Below are positions 1 to 7,314 of a stretch of 53,935 nt of DNA, piece by piece. Position numbers and translations under genes: made by a program. Source of the stretch: Paracoccaceae bacterium (GTDB taxonomy: Bacteria > Pseudomonadota > Alphaproteobacteria > Rhodobacterales > Rhodobacteraceae); the NCBI GenBank assembly GCA_019634215.1, contig JAHQVS010000102.1, forward strand, positions 1-53,935, read 5' to 3'. The first letter of the stretch is position 1; every line of letters begins with the position of its first letter. The notes beneath the pieces are model-generated. The model saw only the letters and a list, made by a program, of their open reading frames with translations, was not told the origin of the DNA and made no database searches.

Positions 1-1
1 G

Positions 2-817
2 ATCGTGAAGCTCTATGCGGGGGCGATCATCCCGGGCTTTATGTTGGCCGGTCTGTACATGATCTATGTTGTGGGGAGGGCCTATCTCAATCCGAGTTTG
101 GCGCCGAAGCCGCTAGACGAAGATATCACCGACGACCTTTCCACCGGGCATATGATTTATCTGTTGGTCACGTCGTTCTTCCCACTGGCAATCCTGGTTT
201 TGTCTGTACTTGGGGCGATCCTTGCTGGCCTGGCGACACCGTCAGAAGCAGCGTCGGTGGGTGCGATGGGAGGCTTGGTGCTGGCGGCGGCCTATCGATC
301 CCTGACCTGGGATCGGTTGAGTGAGGCGGTCTATCTAACGGCGCGCACCTCGGCGATGGTGTGCTGGATGTTCGTCGGCTCCTGGGTGTTCTCCTCGGTG
401 TTCAGCTATCTTGGCGGAGAGAAGCTGATCGAAGAGTTCGTGCTCAGTCTGGATCTGACACCGCTCATGTTTTTGATTATGGCGCAGTTGATCATCTTCT
501 TTTTGGGCTGGCCGCTGGAATGGTCGGAGATCATCATCATCTTCGTGCCAATCTTCCTGCCGCTGCTGCCTTACTTCGACATTGATCCACTGTTCTTCGG
601 CATCCTGATCGCACTCAATTTGCAATCGTCTTTCCTGACGCCGCCAATGGCGATGGCGGCCTACTACTTAAAGGGAGTGGCGCCGCCGACAGTGCAGTTG
701 ACGCAGATCTTCTCGGGCGTGATGCCATTCCTGTCGATGATCTTCCTGTCGATGGTGCTTCTGTACGTGTTTCCTGAGATCGCGTTTTGGCTGCCGAACA
801 CGCTATATGGTGAGTAA
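2..817 (+). CDS. TRAP transporter large permease (DctM-like), 3' part
   Basis: This is the C-terminal part of the large membrane subunit of a TRAP (tripartite ATP-independent periplasmic) transporter, which uses an ion gradient to import organic acids or similar solutes delivered by a periplasmic binding protein. The reading frame is open to the left edge, so the true start lies outside the window; a GTG at 5 is not a credible start because homologous sequence continues upstream. About 270 residues remain of the usual 425 to 600. They are almost entirely hydrophobic helices, with the loop LAGLATPSEAASVGAMGG near residues 73 to 90 that is typical of the DctM family. The stop codon overlaps the amidase start (TAATG), so the two are probably translationally coupled. 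The cargo may therefore be an amide or related nitrogen compound, but that is inference. Confidence 0.9.
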   Translation: MVKLYAGAIIPGFMLAGLYMIYVVGRAYLNPSLAPKPLDEDITDDLSTGHMIYLLVTSFFPLAILVLSVLGAILAGLATPSEAASVGAMGGLVLAAAYRSLTWDRLSEAVYLTARTSAMVCWMFVGSWVFSSVFSYLGGEKLIEEFVLSLDLTPLMFLIMAQLIIFFLGWPLEWSEIIIIFVPIFLPLLPYFDIDPLFFGILIALNLQSSFLTPPMAMAAYYLKGVAPPTVQLTQIFSGVMPFLSMIFLSMVLLYVFPEIAFWLPNTLYGE

Positions 818-2160
818 TGAGCAAAACTCAGCATATGAGCATGACCGCGGCCAAACTGGTCAAGGCGATTGCTTCGGGGGAAGTCTCCTCCGAAGCCGCC
901 GCCCAGGAGCGCTTGGACAAGATTGAGGCGGAGGATGGGGCGCTGCAGGCGTGGTCCTTCACGGACCGGGTGTTGGTGGAGCGCAAGGCGCTTTCGCTGA
1001 AGGCGCATCGGCAGAGCGGCGCACCGCTTGGACCGTTGCATGGTCTGCCGATAGGCGTGAAGGACATTATCGATACCGCCGATATGCCCACGGAGAACGG
1101 CACGGTGGTTGATAAGGGCAGGCGCCCTCGCCAGGACGCGACTCTGGTGCGGCGGCTGCTAGCGGCAGGCGCGGTTGTACTGGGCAAGACCCACACCACC
1201 GAGTGCGCTTACTTCTCGCCTGGCCCGACCCGAAACCCCCATAACCCGGCTCGCACACCCGGCGGTTCGTCCTCCGGCTCGGCGGCGGCGGTGGCGGCGG
1301 GCATGGTTCAGGTTGCGATCGGGACCCAAACCAACGGTTCGGTGATCCGGCCGGCTTCATTTTGTGGCGTGGTCGGCTTCAAACCCAGCTATGGCCGCAT
1401 TCCTCGTAATGGGTTGCTACCGCTGTCAAAGACGCTTGATCAGGTTGGTGTGTTTGGGACCACGATCGAGGATGTTGCTTTGGTGGCGGAGGTGTTGATC
1501 GCTCCAGATGGCGTCGACGAGTCGGTTGGCCATACCACTGGGGCGGGTCTGTTTGACGTCGCCACGTCAAGCTCGCCAGTGCGCCCGCAGCTTGCATTTG
1601 TGAAGGGGCCAACTTGGGGTCGAGCTGAGTCTTATATGGCCGAGGCCTTCGCTGAACTGGTCTCAGCCTTGGGTGATGGGGTGGACGAGGTTCCATTACC
1701 CAGCGTGTTTGAAGAGGGCGTCGCCAACCAACGCACCGTTATGGCGGCGGAAATGGCGTTTGGCCTAGGGGGGTATCTCGATAAAGCGCCAGAACTGATC
1801 AGTGCGCAGCTCACCCAGCTGATTGAGGAGGGCCGTGGGGTCAGCGCACTAGACTATCAACGGGCAGTGGCGGCTCGACCGGTATTCAACGCTGGGCTTG
1901 AACAGCTGTTTGAACGCTACGACGCCATTGTAACTCCCGCTGCGCCGGGGGAGGCGCCAATGGGGCTCGACGCCACCGGCGACCCGGCCTTCTGCACGCT
2001 TTGGAGCTATTGCGGGACGCCGGCGATCACTTTGCCGTTGATGACAGGGCCGAACGATATGCCGATTGGGGTGCAGTTGGTTGGTCCAGTGGGCGACGAC
2101 GCACGCTTACTGCGCACTGCGCGCTGGTTGATCGAACGCTTACAGGAAGGAGCTGCGTGA
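817..2160 (+). CDS. Amidase (amidase signature family)
   Basis: A 447-residue amidase-signature hydrolase, expected to cleave a carboxamide to the acid and ammonia in the cytoplasm. The Ser-cisSer-Lys catalytic triad is visible: Lys82 in GVKD, the Gly/Ser-rich GGSSSGS at 149 to 155 (cis-Ser about 151), and the nucleophile Ser175 in NGSVIRP. Length fits the family. The start ATG overlaps the stop of the upstream TRAP permease by one base, and its own stop overlaps the next ATG, so three genes form a tightly coupled operon. This pairing suggests the amidase works on what the transporter brings in. The substrate cannot be read from sequence; this family also includes GatA-like and allophanate-type enzymes, but no GatB/C or carboxylase partner is nearby. 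Confidence 0.9.
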   Translation: MSKTQHMSMTAAKLVKAIASGEVSSEAAAQERLDKIEAEDGALQAWSFTDRVLVERKALSLKAHRQSGAPLGPLHGLPIGVKDIIDTADMPTENGTVVDKGRRPRQDATLVRRLLAAGAVVLGKTHTTECAYFSPGPTRNPHNPARTPGGSSSGSAAAVAAGMVQVAIGTQTNGSVIRPASFCGVVGFKPSYGRIPRNGLLPLSKTLDQVGVFGTTIEDVALVAEVLIAPDGVDESVGHTTGAGLFDVATSSSPVRPQLAFVKGPTWGRAESYMAEAFAELVSALGDGVDEVPLPSVFEEGVANQRTVMAAEMAFGLGGYLDKAPELISAQLTQLIEEGRGVSALDYQRAVAARPVFNAGLEQLFERYDAIVTPAAPGEAPMGLDATGDPAFCTLWSYCGTPAITLPLMTGPNDMPIGVQLVGPVGDDARLLRTARWLIERLQEGAA

Positions 2161-2324
2161 TGTTGGACAAGGTGATGGCCGCCCTCGCCCTGTTGGGGTT
2201 CACTGGGTTCGTCGCCGTCATGGCGTGGTTCGTGAGAGAGCCAGATCTGATCACGGTGATCGTGGTCTGTGTGCTGATGGCGGTGTATGATTTTTATCGT
2301 CAGCTCTTCAAGCGCGGCGGTTAA
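2160..2324 (+). CDS. Small two-helix membrane protein, 54 aa
   Basis: This is a 54-residue protein with a hydrophobic segment near residues 5 to 24, another near 29 to 45, and a basic C-terminus (FKRGG). The ATG overlaps the amidase stop (TGATG), and AGGAAGGAG sits a few bases upstream, inside the amidase gene, as a strong ribosome binding site. A longer in-frame reading back to 2001 would run through the amidase gene and is not needed. I do not recognise a family. Its position as last gene of the TRAP-amidase operon, directly before a strong terminator, suggests a membrane accessory role, but nothing more can be claimed. Confidence 0.6.
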   Translation: MLDKVMAALALLGFTGFVAVMAWFVREPDLITVIVVCVLMAVYDFYRQLFKRGG

Positions 2325-2330
2325 CATTGT

Positions 2331-2366
2331 CGCCCTCGGGGTTCCCGAGGGCGAAGAGTTTTTCTC
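2331..2366 (+). terminator. Rho-independent terminator of the TRAP-amidase operon
   Basis: A perfect 10-bp stem, CGCCCTCGGG (2331-2340) and CCCGAGGGCG (2344-2353), with a 3-base loop, is followed by AAGAGTTTTTCTCC. It starts seven bases after the stop of the small membrane protein and lies between two convergent genes. Confidence 0.85.
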
Positions 2367-2834
2367 CTAAGCCGTGGAGCTTCCTTCCTCAGGCGGCGTG
2401 CCAACGACTTCCGCGAATTTTTCAAAGAACTGCCCGGCGAGCCGCTTAGCTGTGCCCGCGATCAGGCGGCTCCCAAGTTGAGCGAGCTTGCCGCCGATGT
2501 CGGCCTTGACGTCATACTTCATCAAGGTCTCGCCGCCCTCGTCGATCAATTCGACATCGCCTGAGCCCTTGGCGAAGCCGGCGACGCCGCCAGAGCCTTC
2601 ACCAACCAAAGTGTAGCCAATGGGTGGATTGAGGTTTTCAAGCCGGACGGCCCCGGTGAAGCGGGCTTTCACGGGGCCGACCTTCAATACAACCGTCGCA
2701 TCTAGTTCGGTGTCGGATTTCTTTTCCAGGCTTTCACAGCCCGGGATGCATTGCCGGAGCACTTCCGGGTCGTTGAGCGCTTCATAGACCCGTTCACGCG
2801 GGGCCTGAATGCGAATTTCGTCGGACAGCTCCAT
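2367..2834 (-). CDS. CoxG-like SRPBCC protein (carbon monoxide dehydrogenase subunit G family)
   Basis: A 155-residue protein of the CoxG family in the SRPBCC (START/Bet v1-like) superfamily. Hallmarks are the opening MELSDEIRIQAPRERVYEAL, the LRQCIPGCESLE turn near 26 to 37, and a Gly-rich GSGGVAGFAKGSGDVEL stretch around 80 to 96. In CO dehydrogenase operons CoxG helps recruit the enzyme to the membrane, but most genomes also carry solitary copies with unknown partners. No molybdenum hydroxylase subunits (CoxL, CoxM, CoxS) are present here, so this is such a solitary copy. It converges on the TRAP-amidase operon and shares its terminator hairpin. A GGAGGC motif lies just upstream of the start on the minus strand. 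Confidence 0.85.
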   Translation of the reverse strand: MELSDEIRIQAPRERVYEALNDPEVLRQCIPGCESLEKKSDTELDATVVLKVGPVKARFTGAVRLENLNPPIGYTLVGEGSGGVAGFAKGSGDVELIDEGGETLMKYDVKADIGGKLAQLGSRLIAGTAKRLAGQFFEKFAEVVGTPPEEGSSTA

Positions 2835-3099
2835 GAGACAGCCTCCTTAGATCTATTGTTATGGGTCACGGGCGCAACATCGGTTTAACCCAGCGTTGGG
2901 GCAAATGACGATGCTCGTAAAGAGCCACTGGCGTGTGGGATCAAGGCCGGTTTGAGGCCTGAGACCAAGATTTGGCGAGTGCAGCGCCATATCGCCGTGT
3001 TCAGAGCCCCTAAACTCCGCAAATCCGCCCCGCCGTCGCCACGAGTGTAATGATATCAGGGGCTGTATCAGTTTTACGTTCTACAGCTGGAGTTGTGTT

Positions 3100-4791
3100 G
3101 TGAACACCCTCACTCAGGCGCCAGTCGCCCCGGAAAGCGCCTACAGCTTGGACTTCACCGGCCCTACCGCTCAAGAGCAGTTTGCGATTGAGTTGGTTAA
3201 CCGCGCCCGCGCCAATCCTTTGGACGAGCTGGGGCGGCAGGATGATGGGTTCGCCTCGGGCGTCTCCACCAACCCGAGCCAGCCGTTGGCGGTTGTGGGC
3301 GAGTTGCAGATCGCGGCGGTCGCTCACTCGTTGGATATGAACCAACGCGGGTTTTTCTCGCATGACAACCCGGATGGCCAGAGCCCGTTCGACCGTATGG
3401 ACGCTGTCGGTTACCGTTATCGTGCTGCAGGTGAGAATATCGCCTGGGCGGCGGGATACCGGGACACCAACTCACCCGCGCAAATTCAACGGCACCATGA
3501 TGGCTTGTGGGAATCTGACGGCCATCAGCGAAACTTTATGAATAGCGGTTTCTCAGAAATCGGAATGGGCGTCGTCACCGGGCCGATGACGCTGGATGGG
3601 CGTAGCTACAACACCTCTTCGACCATGACCCAGAAATTCGGGGATCGTGGCAAGGTTTACCTCACGGGCGTGGTGATCGACGACCTCGACGGTGACGCCT
3701 TTTATGATGTCGGCGAAGGTCAAGGAGATGTCCGCATCACGGCCTGGAATGAGGATGGTGTTTATGGGGCCATCACCTGGGAGGCGGGCGGCTACAGCCT
3801 GGAGCTGACACCGGGAACCTACACCGTCCAATTTGAGGGCGGGGACCTGGATGGCGTCGCTACGCGCACGGTTACGGTAGGCCAGGATAATGTAAAGCTT
3901 GACGTCTTTGAGGATGCGGGTGTTGAGCCGATTATACCGGAACCAGAGCCGGTTGATCCGCTTCCGACACCACCCGAGCCGGCGCCCATGCCGCTTGTTC
4001 CCGAGCCGTCTCCGTTGCCTGCTGGCGCTGGTGCCGACGAGATCGCCGGCTCTGAGGCGGCGGAGGCCATATATGGAAGAGCTGGGGATGACCTGATCAC
4101 CGCCCTTGGTGGCGATGATCAGGTGTATGGCGGCGCTGATAGTGATGAAATCCATGGCGGCGAGGGTGGTGATACGCTGTTTGGCAACAGCGGCGACGAC
4201 ATGCTCATGGGAGATGACGGAGCGGATGAACTCTATGGCGGCTCTGGCGACGATGAGCTGTTTGGGGGCATTGGCGACGATTTCCTGGTCGGTCAAGGCG
4301 GTGATGACGCGCTAGTAGGCGGCGCCGGAAATGACAAATTGGCGGGCCGCTCAGGGAGCGACATACTGTTTGGCGGCGAGGGCGACGATCTGCTGATCGG
4401 CGGCGGAGGTGTGGATGAGCTATTGGGCGAAGCAGGAGACGATGTTCTGCGGGGCGGAGCCGATAATGATATCGTTCACGGCGGTTTCGGAGATGATATT
4501 GTCACTGGCGACTTCGGCGATGATCAGGTGATTGGGGGCTTTGGCGATGATGTGCTCGCCGGAGGCGTCGGCGCGGATATGTTTATGTTCGGCGCTGAGG
4601 GTGGCTCAGATGTGGTGCGGGACTTTGAGCAGGGTCTCGATCGATTGGATCTTAGCCAACGCGGCGCGGCGTTCTCTGACCTCATCATAACGGATGCGCA
4701 AAATGGCGCTCGCGTGACCCATGACGATCTGTCGATCCTGATTAAGGCGCATGCCGCCGCCAATATCTCGGCGGATGACTTTATTTTCTGA
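3100..4791 (+). CDS. CAP-domain (SCP/PR1) protein with RTX repeats, secreted
   Basis: A 563-residue predicted type I secretion substrate. Residues about 25 to 165 form a CAP (SCP/PR1/Ags) domain with FAIELVNRARANP, the histidine-bearing AVAHSLDMNQRGFFSHDNPDG and GENIAWAAGYRD. Residues about 180 to 265 resemble a small beta-sandwich of SdrD-B/carboxypeptidase-regulatory type (VVIDDLDGDAFYDVGEGQ). A Pro-Glu-rich linker follows at about 275 to 308. About 20 nonapeptide GGxGxDxxx calcium-binding repeats fill 310 to 490, and the protein ends in the aliphatic/aromatic DDFIF typical of type I signals. There is no Sec signal, as expected. The start is GTG with GGAG upstream. The role of bacterial CAP domains is poorly known (lipid binding or proteolysis have been proposed). 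No secretion genes lie nearby. Confidence 0.85.
   Translation: MNTLTQAPVAPESAYSLDFTGPTAQEQFAIELVNRARANPLDELGRQDDGFASGVSTNPSQPLAVVGELQIAAVAHSLDMNQRGFFSHDNPDGQSPFDRMDAVGYRYRAAGENIAWAAGYRDTNSPAQIQRHHDGLWESDGHQRNFMNSGFSEIGMGVVTGPMTLDGRSYNTSSTMTQKFGDRGKVYLTGVVIDDLDGDAFYDVGEGQGDVRITAWNEDGVYGAITWEAGGYSLELTPGTYTVQFEGGDLDGVATRTVTVGQDNVKLDVFEDAGVEPIIPEPEPVDPLPTPPEPAPMPLVPEPSPLPAGAGADEIAGSEAAEAIYGRAGDDLITALGGDDQVYGGADSDEIHGGEGGDTLFGNSGDDMLMGDDGADELYGGSGDDELFGGIGDDFLVGQGGDDALVGGAGNDKLAGRSGSDILFGGEGDDLLIGGGGVDELLGEAGDDVLRGGADNDIVHGGFGDDIVTGDFGDDQVIGGFGDDVLAGGVGADMFMFGAEGGSDVVRDFEQGLDRLDLSQRGAAFSDLIITDAQNGARVTHDDLSILIKAHAAANISADDFIF
4024..4575 (+). repeat. RTX nonapeptide repeat block (CAP protein)
   Basis: Tandem degenerate 27-base units encode GGxGxDxxx calcium-binding nonapeptides such as YGGSGDDEL and FGGEGDDLL. 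They form the parallel beta-roll of the CAP-RTX protein. DNA identity between units is low, so these are protein repeats rather than recent DNA duplications. Confidence 0.85.
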
Positions 4792-4802
4792 GTGTTTCAG
4801 AG

Positions 4803-4833
4803 CGGAAGCCGATCCTCAGAGGATCAGCTTCCG
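4803..4833. terminator. Hairpin between convergent genes
   Basis: The inverted repeat CGGAAGC-c-GATCC, loop TCAGA, GGATC-a-GCTTCCG has 12 paired bases with one mismatch. It lies in the 56-base gap between the CAP-RTX gene and the convergent DUF5666 gene. The T-rich tail is weak on both sides, so termination is likely but not certain. Confidence 0.5.
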
Positions 4834-4847
4834 TATGATTGCTTGTG

Positions 4848-5987
4848 TTAGTGCGGTCCCAACATCTCTCGCCGTTCCGCCGTCGTGTTGGGCAATGGGG
4901 CGCTGCGTTCGATCAAGAAGCCATCTGAAAACGAGCCGATAAACAACGACCGCGTTTCAGTGTCGCGAGGTATGGGTGATTGCGGGTCAAGTGGCAGGCC
5001 GAAGCCGGAGAGGTGAAAGCCCGGATCACTTTGGTTTTGGGACAACACGCCCTCCACGACCAACGTTTCTATTGGGGCTCTGAACACACCCAGAGGATTG
5101 TAATCTATTCGCGCGGCGACAAAGCCGCCGTTCACAAATCGGCCGAAGGCGGTCGCGAATTGGTTTTCGCGGATGTCCGAGGCGATGAGTGAGGTGCCGC
5201 CGATCCGAGCAACCGCGCCATTCCGTGAGATTTGACCACTAATCACGGGAATCTGTGGGCCGGAGAGGCGCGTCACTCGCGTTGCCAACACCTGCTCTCG
5301 CCGCCAAATGCCGCTCACGACGAGGTTTTGGCCAAGTTGCACTTCGTCCAAGCGGATCGGAGCATTGGTGCGGGCGTCGACTATCGCGGTGTCCGCCTCC
5401 AACAGGACTTGGGTGCCCATGACCGCTAACACACCCGCACCCGGTTGTAGGTCAGTCACAGGGCCAATCAGTGGGGTGAACAACGTCACCCGTGAGGCGA
5501 TCAGATCATCATCGTCGAACTCTGCTGACACCGCGACCACATCTCCGACCTTAAGGTCCCGTCCGTTTTTCACACCGAGCACACTGCGCACCGGGACATC
5601 ACGGGGAATTTCAATGTCTTGGCCATTGACATGGATGCTGCCCAATTCCGTGACAGAGCCAAAGATGCCCGTGCCCCCAATGCCGCCCTCGCGATCGGTG
5701 CTATGATCGGCTGCGGCCTTGAGCTCAAATCCCGAGGGTTTGCTGGAAGAGAGCCCGAGGTCTTCCAGGCCGCCGCAAGCGGTTGTGGAGAGGCCGAGCG
5801 CCAAGGCGGCGGCCACCCGGTAGGATTTCGACCAGCGCGCACCAGGATCCTGTTTTCGATTCGGTTGTGCGCCGGAAAGCCAGGTGCGGGCACCCATAAG
5901 CCATCCTGGCGGCTGCAACGGGCATTCGCCGCTGGACAGTCTCCAGGCAGTGGAGAGATGGGAAGAGGGGAGGCGCATCAAGCTCAC
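4848..5987 (-). CDS. DUF5666-domain lipoprotein
   Basis: A protein of up to 379 residues. A hydrophobic stretch ending in a lipobox (LSTTAC-GG, Cys near 70 of the longest reading) predicts an outer-membrane or periplasmic lipoprotein. The rest consists of repeated small beta-barrel units of DUF5666 type, for example GIFGSVTELGSIHVNGQDIE and LKVGDVVAVSAEFDDDDLIASRV, probably three or four OB-like modules. The start is uncertain: the GTG at 5987 overlaps the stop of the upstream DUF6502 gene (GTGA) but leaves an unusually long stretch before the lipobox, and a later start (an ATG at residue 31, for instance) would give a more normal signal peptide. The four-base overlap indicates an operon with the DUF6502 gene. 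Function unknown. Confidence 0.75.
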   Translation of the reverse strand: MSLMRLPSSHLSTAWRLSSGECPLQPPGWLMGARTWLSGAQPNRKQDPGARWSKSYRVAAALALGLSTTACGGLEDLGLSSSKPSGFELKAAADHSTDREGGIGGTGIFGSVTELGSIHVNGQDIEIPRDVPVRSVLGVKNGRDLKVGDVVAVSAEFDDDDLIASRVTLFTPLIGPVTDLQPGAGVLAVMGTQVLLEADTAIVDARTNAPIRLDEVQLGQNLVVSGIWRREQVLATRVTRLSGPQIPVISGQISRNGAVARIGGTSLIASDIRENQFATAFGRFVNGGFVAARIDYNPLGVFRAPIETLVVEGVLSQNQSDPGFHLSGFGLPLDPQSPIPRDTETRSLFIGSFSDGFLIERSAPLPNTTAERREMLGPH

Positions 5988-6931
5988 TCCGAATTGGATA
6001 ATTCGTCGGATGTCGGCGGCAAGACGTCGCCGTTGGTGATATCGTCGTTAACCGCCGTTTTCGCTGGAGGGCGGCTTTCGTGATAGAAGTAGGCGCCAAA
6101 ACGGAAACGTTCTGTTGCTTGCAGATCTGTCGCGTCAGCTTTTTGCAACGCCAGGGCCGTGCGATTCAGCTCCCGCAACGCATTGATGGCCAAAACCCTG
6201 GCGTGAGCGTCAAGTTGGTCAACTGAGTGTGGCGTCAAATGCGAATAATACACTACCCGCTCTAGGAAGGGCGGCGTGTCCTGGTTGTTTAACAGGTTCT
6301 CAGAGGCGGCGGCGGCGTGATCGTGCAGGTTCATTTTGAAGAAATGCAGAAGCTCTTCTTCGCCTTTTCGGGGAACAAAGGCGTCCTCTAACAAATGAAC
6401 TTGGTCCTGTTCGCTGTGATGTTTGACGATGCCTAGGCGGGACAGCTCATCCAATATGGTGCGAGGGCGGACATCCTTGCTGACTCGCGCCACCAACCCA
6501 TCAAATGAGGGTGCATTGGCATTCGCGGTTTGTCTCGGTAGCGCCAAAGGCGCACCATCGGCGTTGTGAAATTCTGGGTCTCCGAGCCAACGTCCGACCA
6601 CGGTGGCGCAAATCGCCGTTGCGGCCGGACGCAAACCTGGAGCGGTCGCCGTTTCGGCGCGTATGGTCCGGACATCCTTGCGGTGGACGCCCGTCAAGAT
6701 GCTGATGCGGCTGTCAGTGGAGCGTTTGCCCTCAAGGCCAAAGTCTTCCTCAGCCACCTCGACAAACACTTTTTTCAGCATATCGACCAGCGCAGGCAGG
6801 GTGACGCCGCGCGCCACCATTACCTTGACCAGTGGGCGCATGATGGTGCGGAGCGCTGACAGCAATGCGGCCGAGCGGTCTGGCGGGTTTACGCCGTCCC
6901 TCAGGTTTTCCCAGTTCTTATCTGGCCGCAT
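5984..6931 (-). CDS. DUF6502 family protein
   Basis: A 315-residue cytoplasmic protein of the DUF6502 family. The N-terminal third (LRTIMRPLVKVMVARGVTLP, then LVDMLKKVFVEVAEEDF and RISILTGVHRKDVRTIRAE at about 75 to 95) looks like a helical, possibly DNA-binding region. A second winged-helix-like segment may lie near 165 to 200 (TILDELSRLGIVKHH). No enzyme motif is seen and no membrane segment. It overlaps the DUF5666 lipoprotein gene by four bases and is transcribed first, so the two products probably act together; a cytoplasmic regulator with an envelope lipoprotein partner is a reasonable guess only. Confidence 0.75.
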   Translation of the reverse strand: MRPDKNWENLRDGVNPPDRSAALLSALRTIMRPLVKVMVARGVTLPALVDMLKKVFVEVAEEDFGLEGKRSTDSRISILTGVHRKDVRTIRAETATAPGLRPAATAICATVVGRWLGDPEFHNADGAPLALPRQTANANAPSFDGLVARVSKDVRPRTILDELSRLGIVKHHSEQDQVHLLEDAFVPRKGEEELLHFFKMNLHDHAAAASENLLNNQDTPPFLERVVYYSHLTPHSVDQLDAHARVLAINALRELNRTALALQKADATDLQATERFRFGAYFYHESRPPAKTAVNDDITNGDVLPPTSDELSNSE

Positions 6932-7089
6932 CGCCCGTCTCTTCTCTCGCCGGTATCCTTTTCGGCGCCCTCCAGGATGATCCCCTCGCCGCCCTTAGGT
7001 GTTGTTTCGCGCCCGTCCTTGATCAGCCGGTTAAACGCAATGCTAATTTCGACCAATTGCAATCCACTCCTTAAGGCCTCCCGAGTCAT
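6901..7089 (-). CDS. Possible small protein, 62 aa, overlapping the DUF6502 start
   Basis: A short reading frame starts at an ATG preceded by GAGGAGA (12-base spacing) and reads MTREALRSGLQLVEISIAFN, then a charged, Gly/Glu/Arg-rich tail. It overlaps the start of the DUF6502 gene by 31 bases in another frame. The first half is amphipathic and protein-like, the second half is low-complexity. It could be a leader peptide coupled to the DUF6502 gene or a chance frame. No family recognised. Confidence 0.25.
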   Translation of the reverse strand: MTREALRSGLQLVEISIAFNRLIKDGRETTPKGGEGIILEGAEKDTGERRDGRCGQIRTGKT

Positions 7090-7314
7090 TTCAACTCGAT
7101 CTCTCCTCGAAGCGATGCGCTGGCGCCACCGTGAATTGATGTATTGGCAATAGGCTATTTTGCGAGGGAGATATTCCCACTTTTCTCTTGAAGACATTAA
7201 GGATGCCTCTAAAACGAACACAGGGGACGTGGGAAAAATTCCCTCATCCTCTGTCGAGCAGGTGGAGAGCGTTTGCGCCACCATCTGCTTTTGTAATGTT
7301 ATGAGGAGTACGAG
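7090..7314. other. Intergenic region upstream of the FAS1-RTX gene
   Basis: Together with the doubtful small frame beside it, this makes a gene-poor stretch of about 380 bases between the divergent DUF6502 and FAS1-RTX genes. It is more AT-rich than its surroundings and probably holds the promoters for both directions. No convincing sigma-70 hexamer pair or operator was found. Confidence 0.5.

Noticed and set aside
4024-4575. Regular short repeats that could suggest a CRISPR array
   Set aside because: They encode in-frame RTX nonapeptides, differ in DNA sequence from unit to unit, and have no spacers. The same holds for 8341-8940 and 50206-51030.
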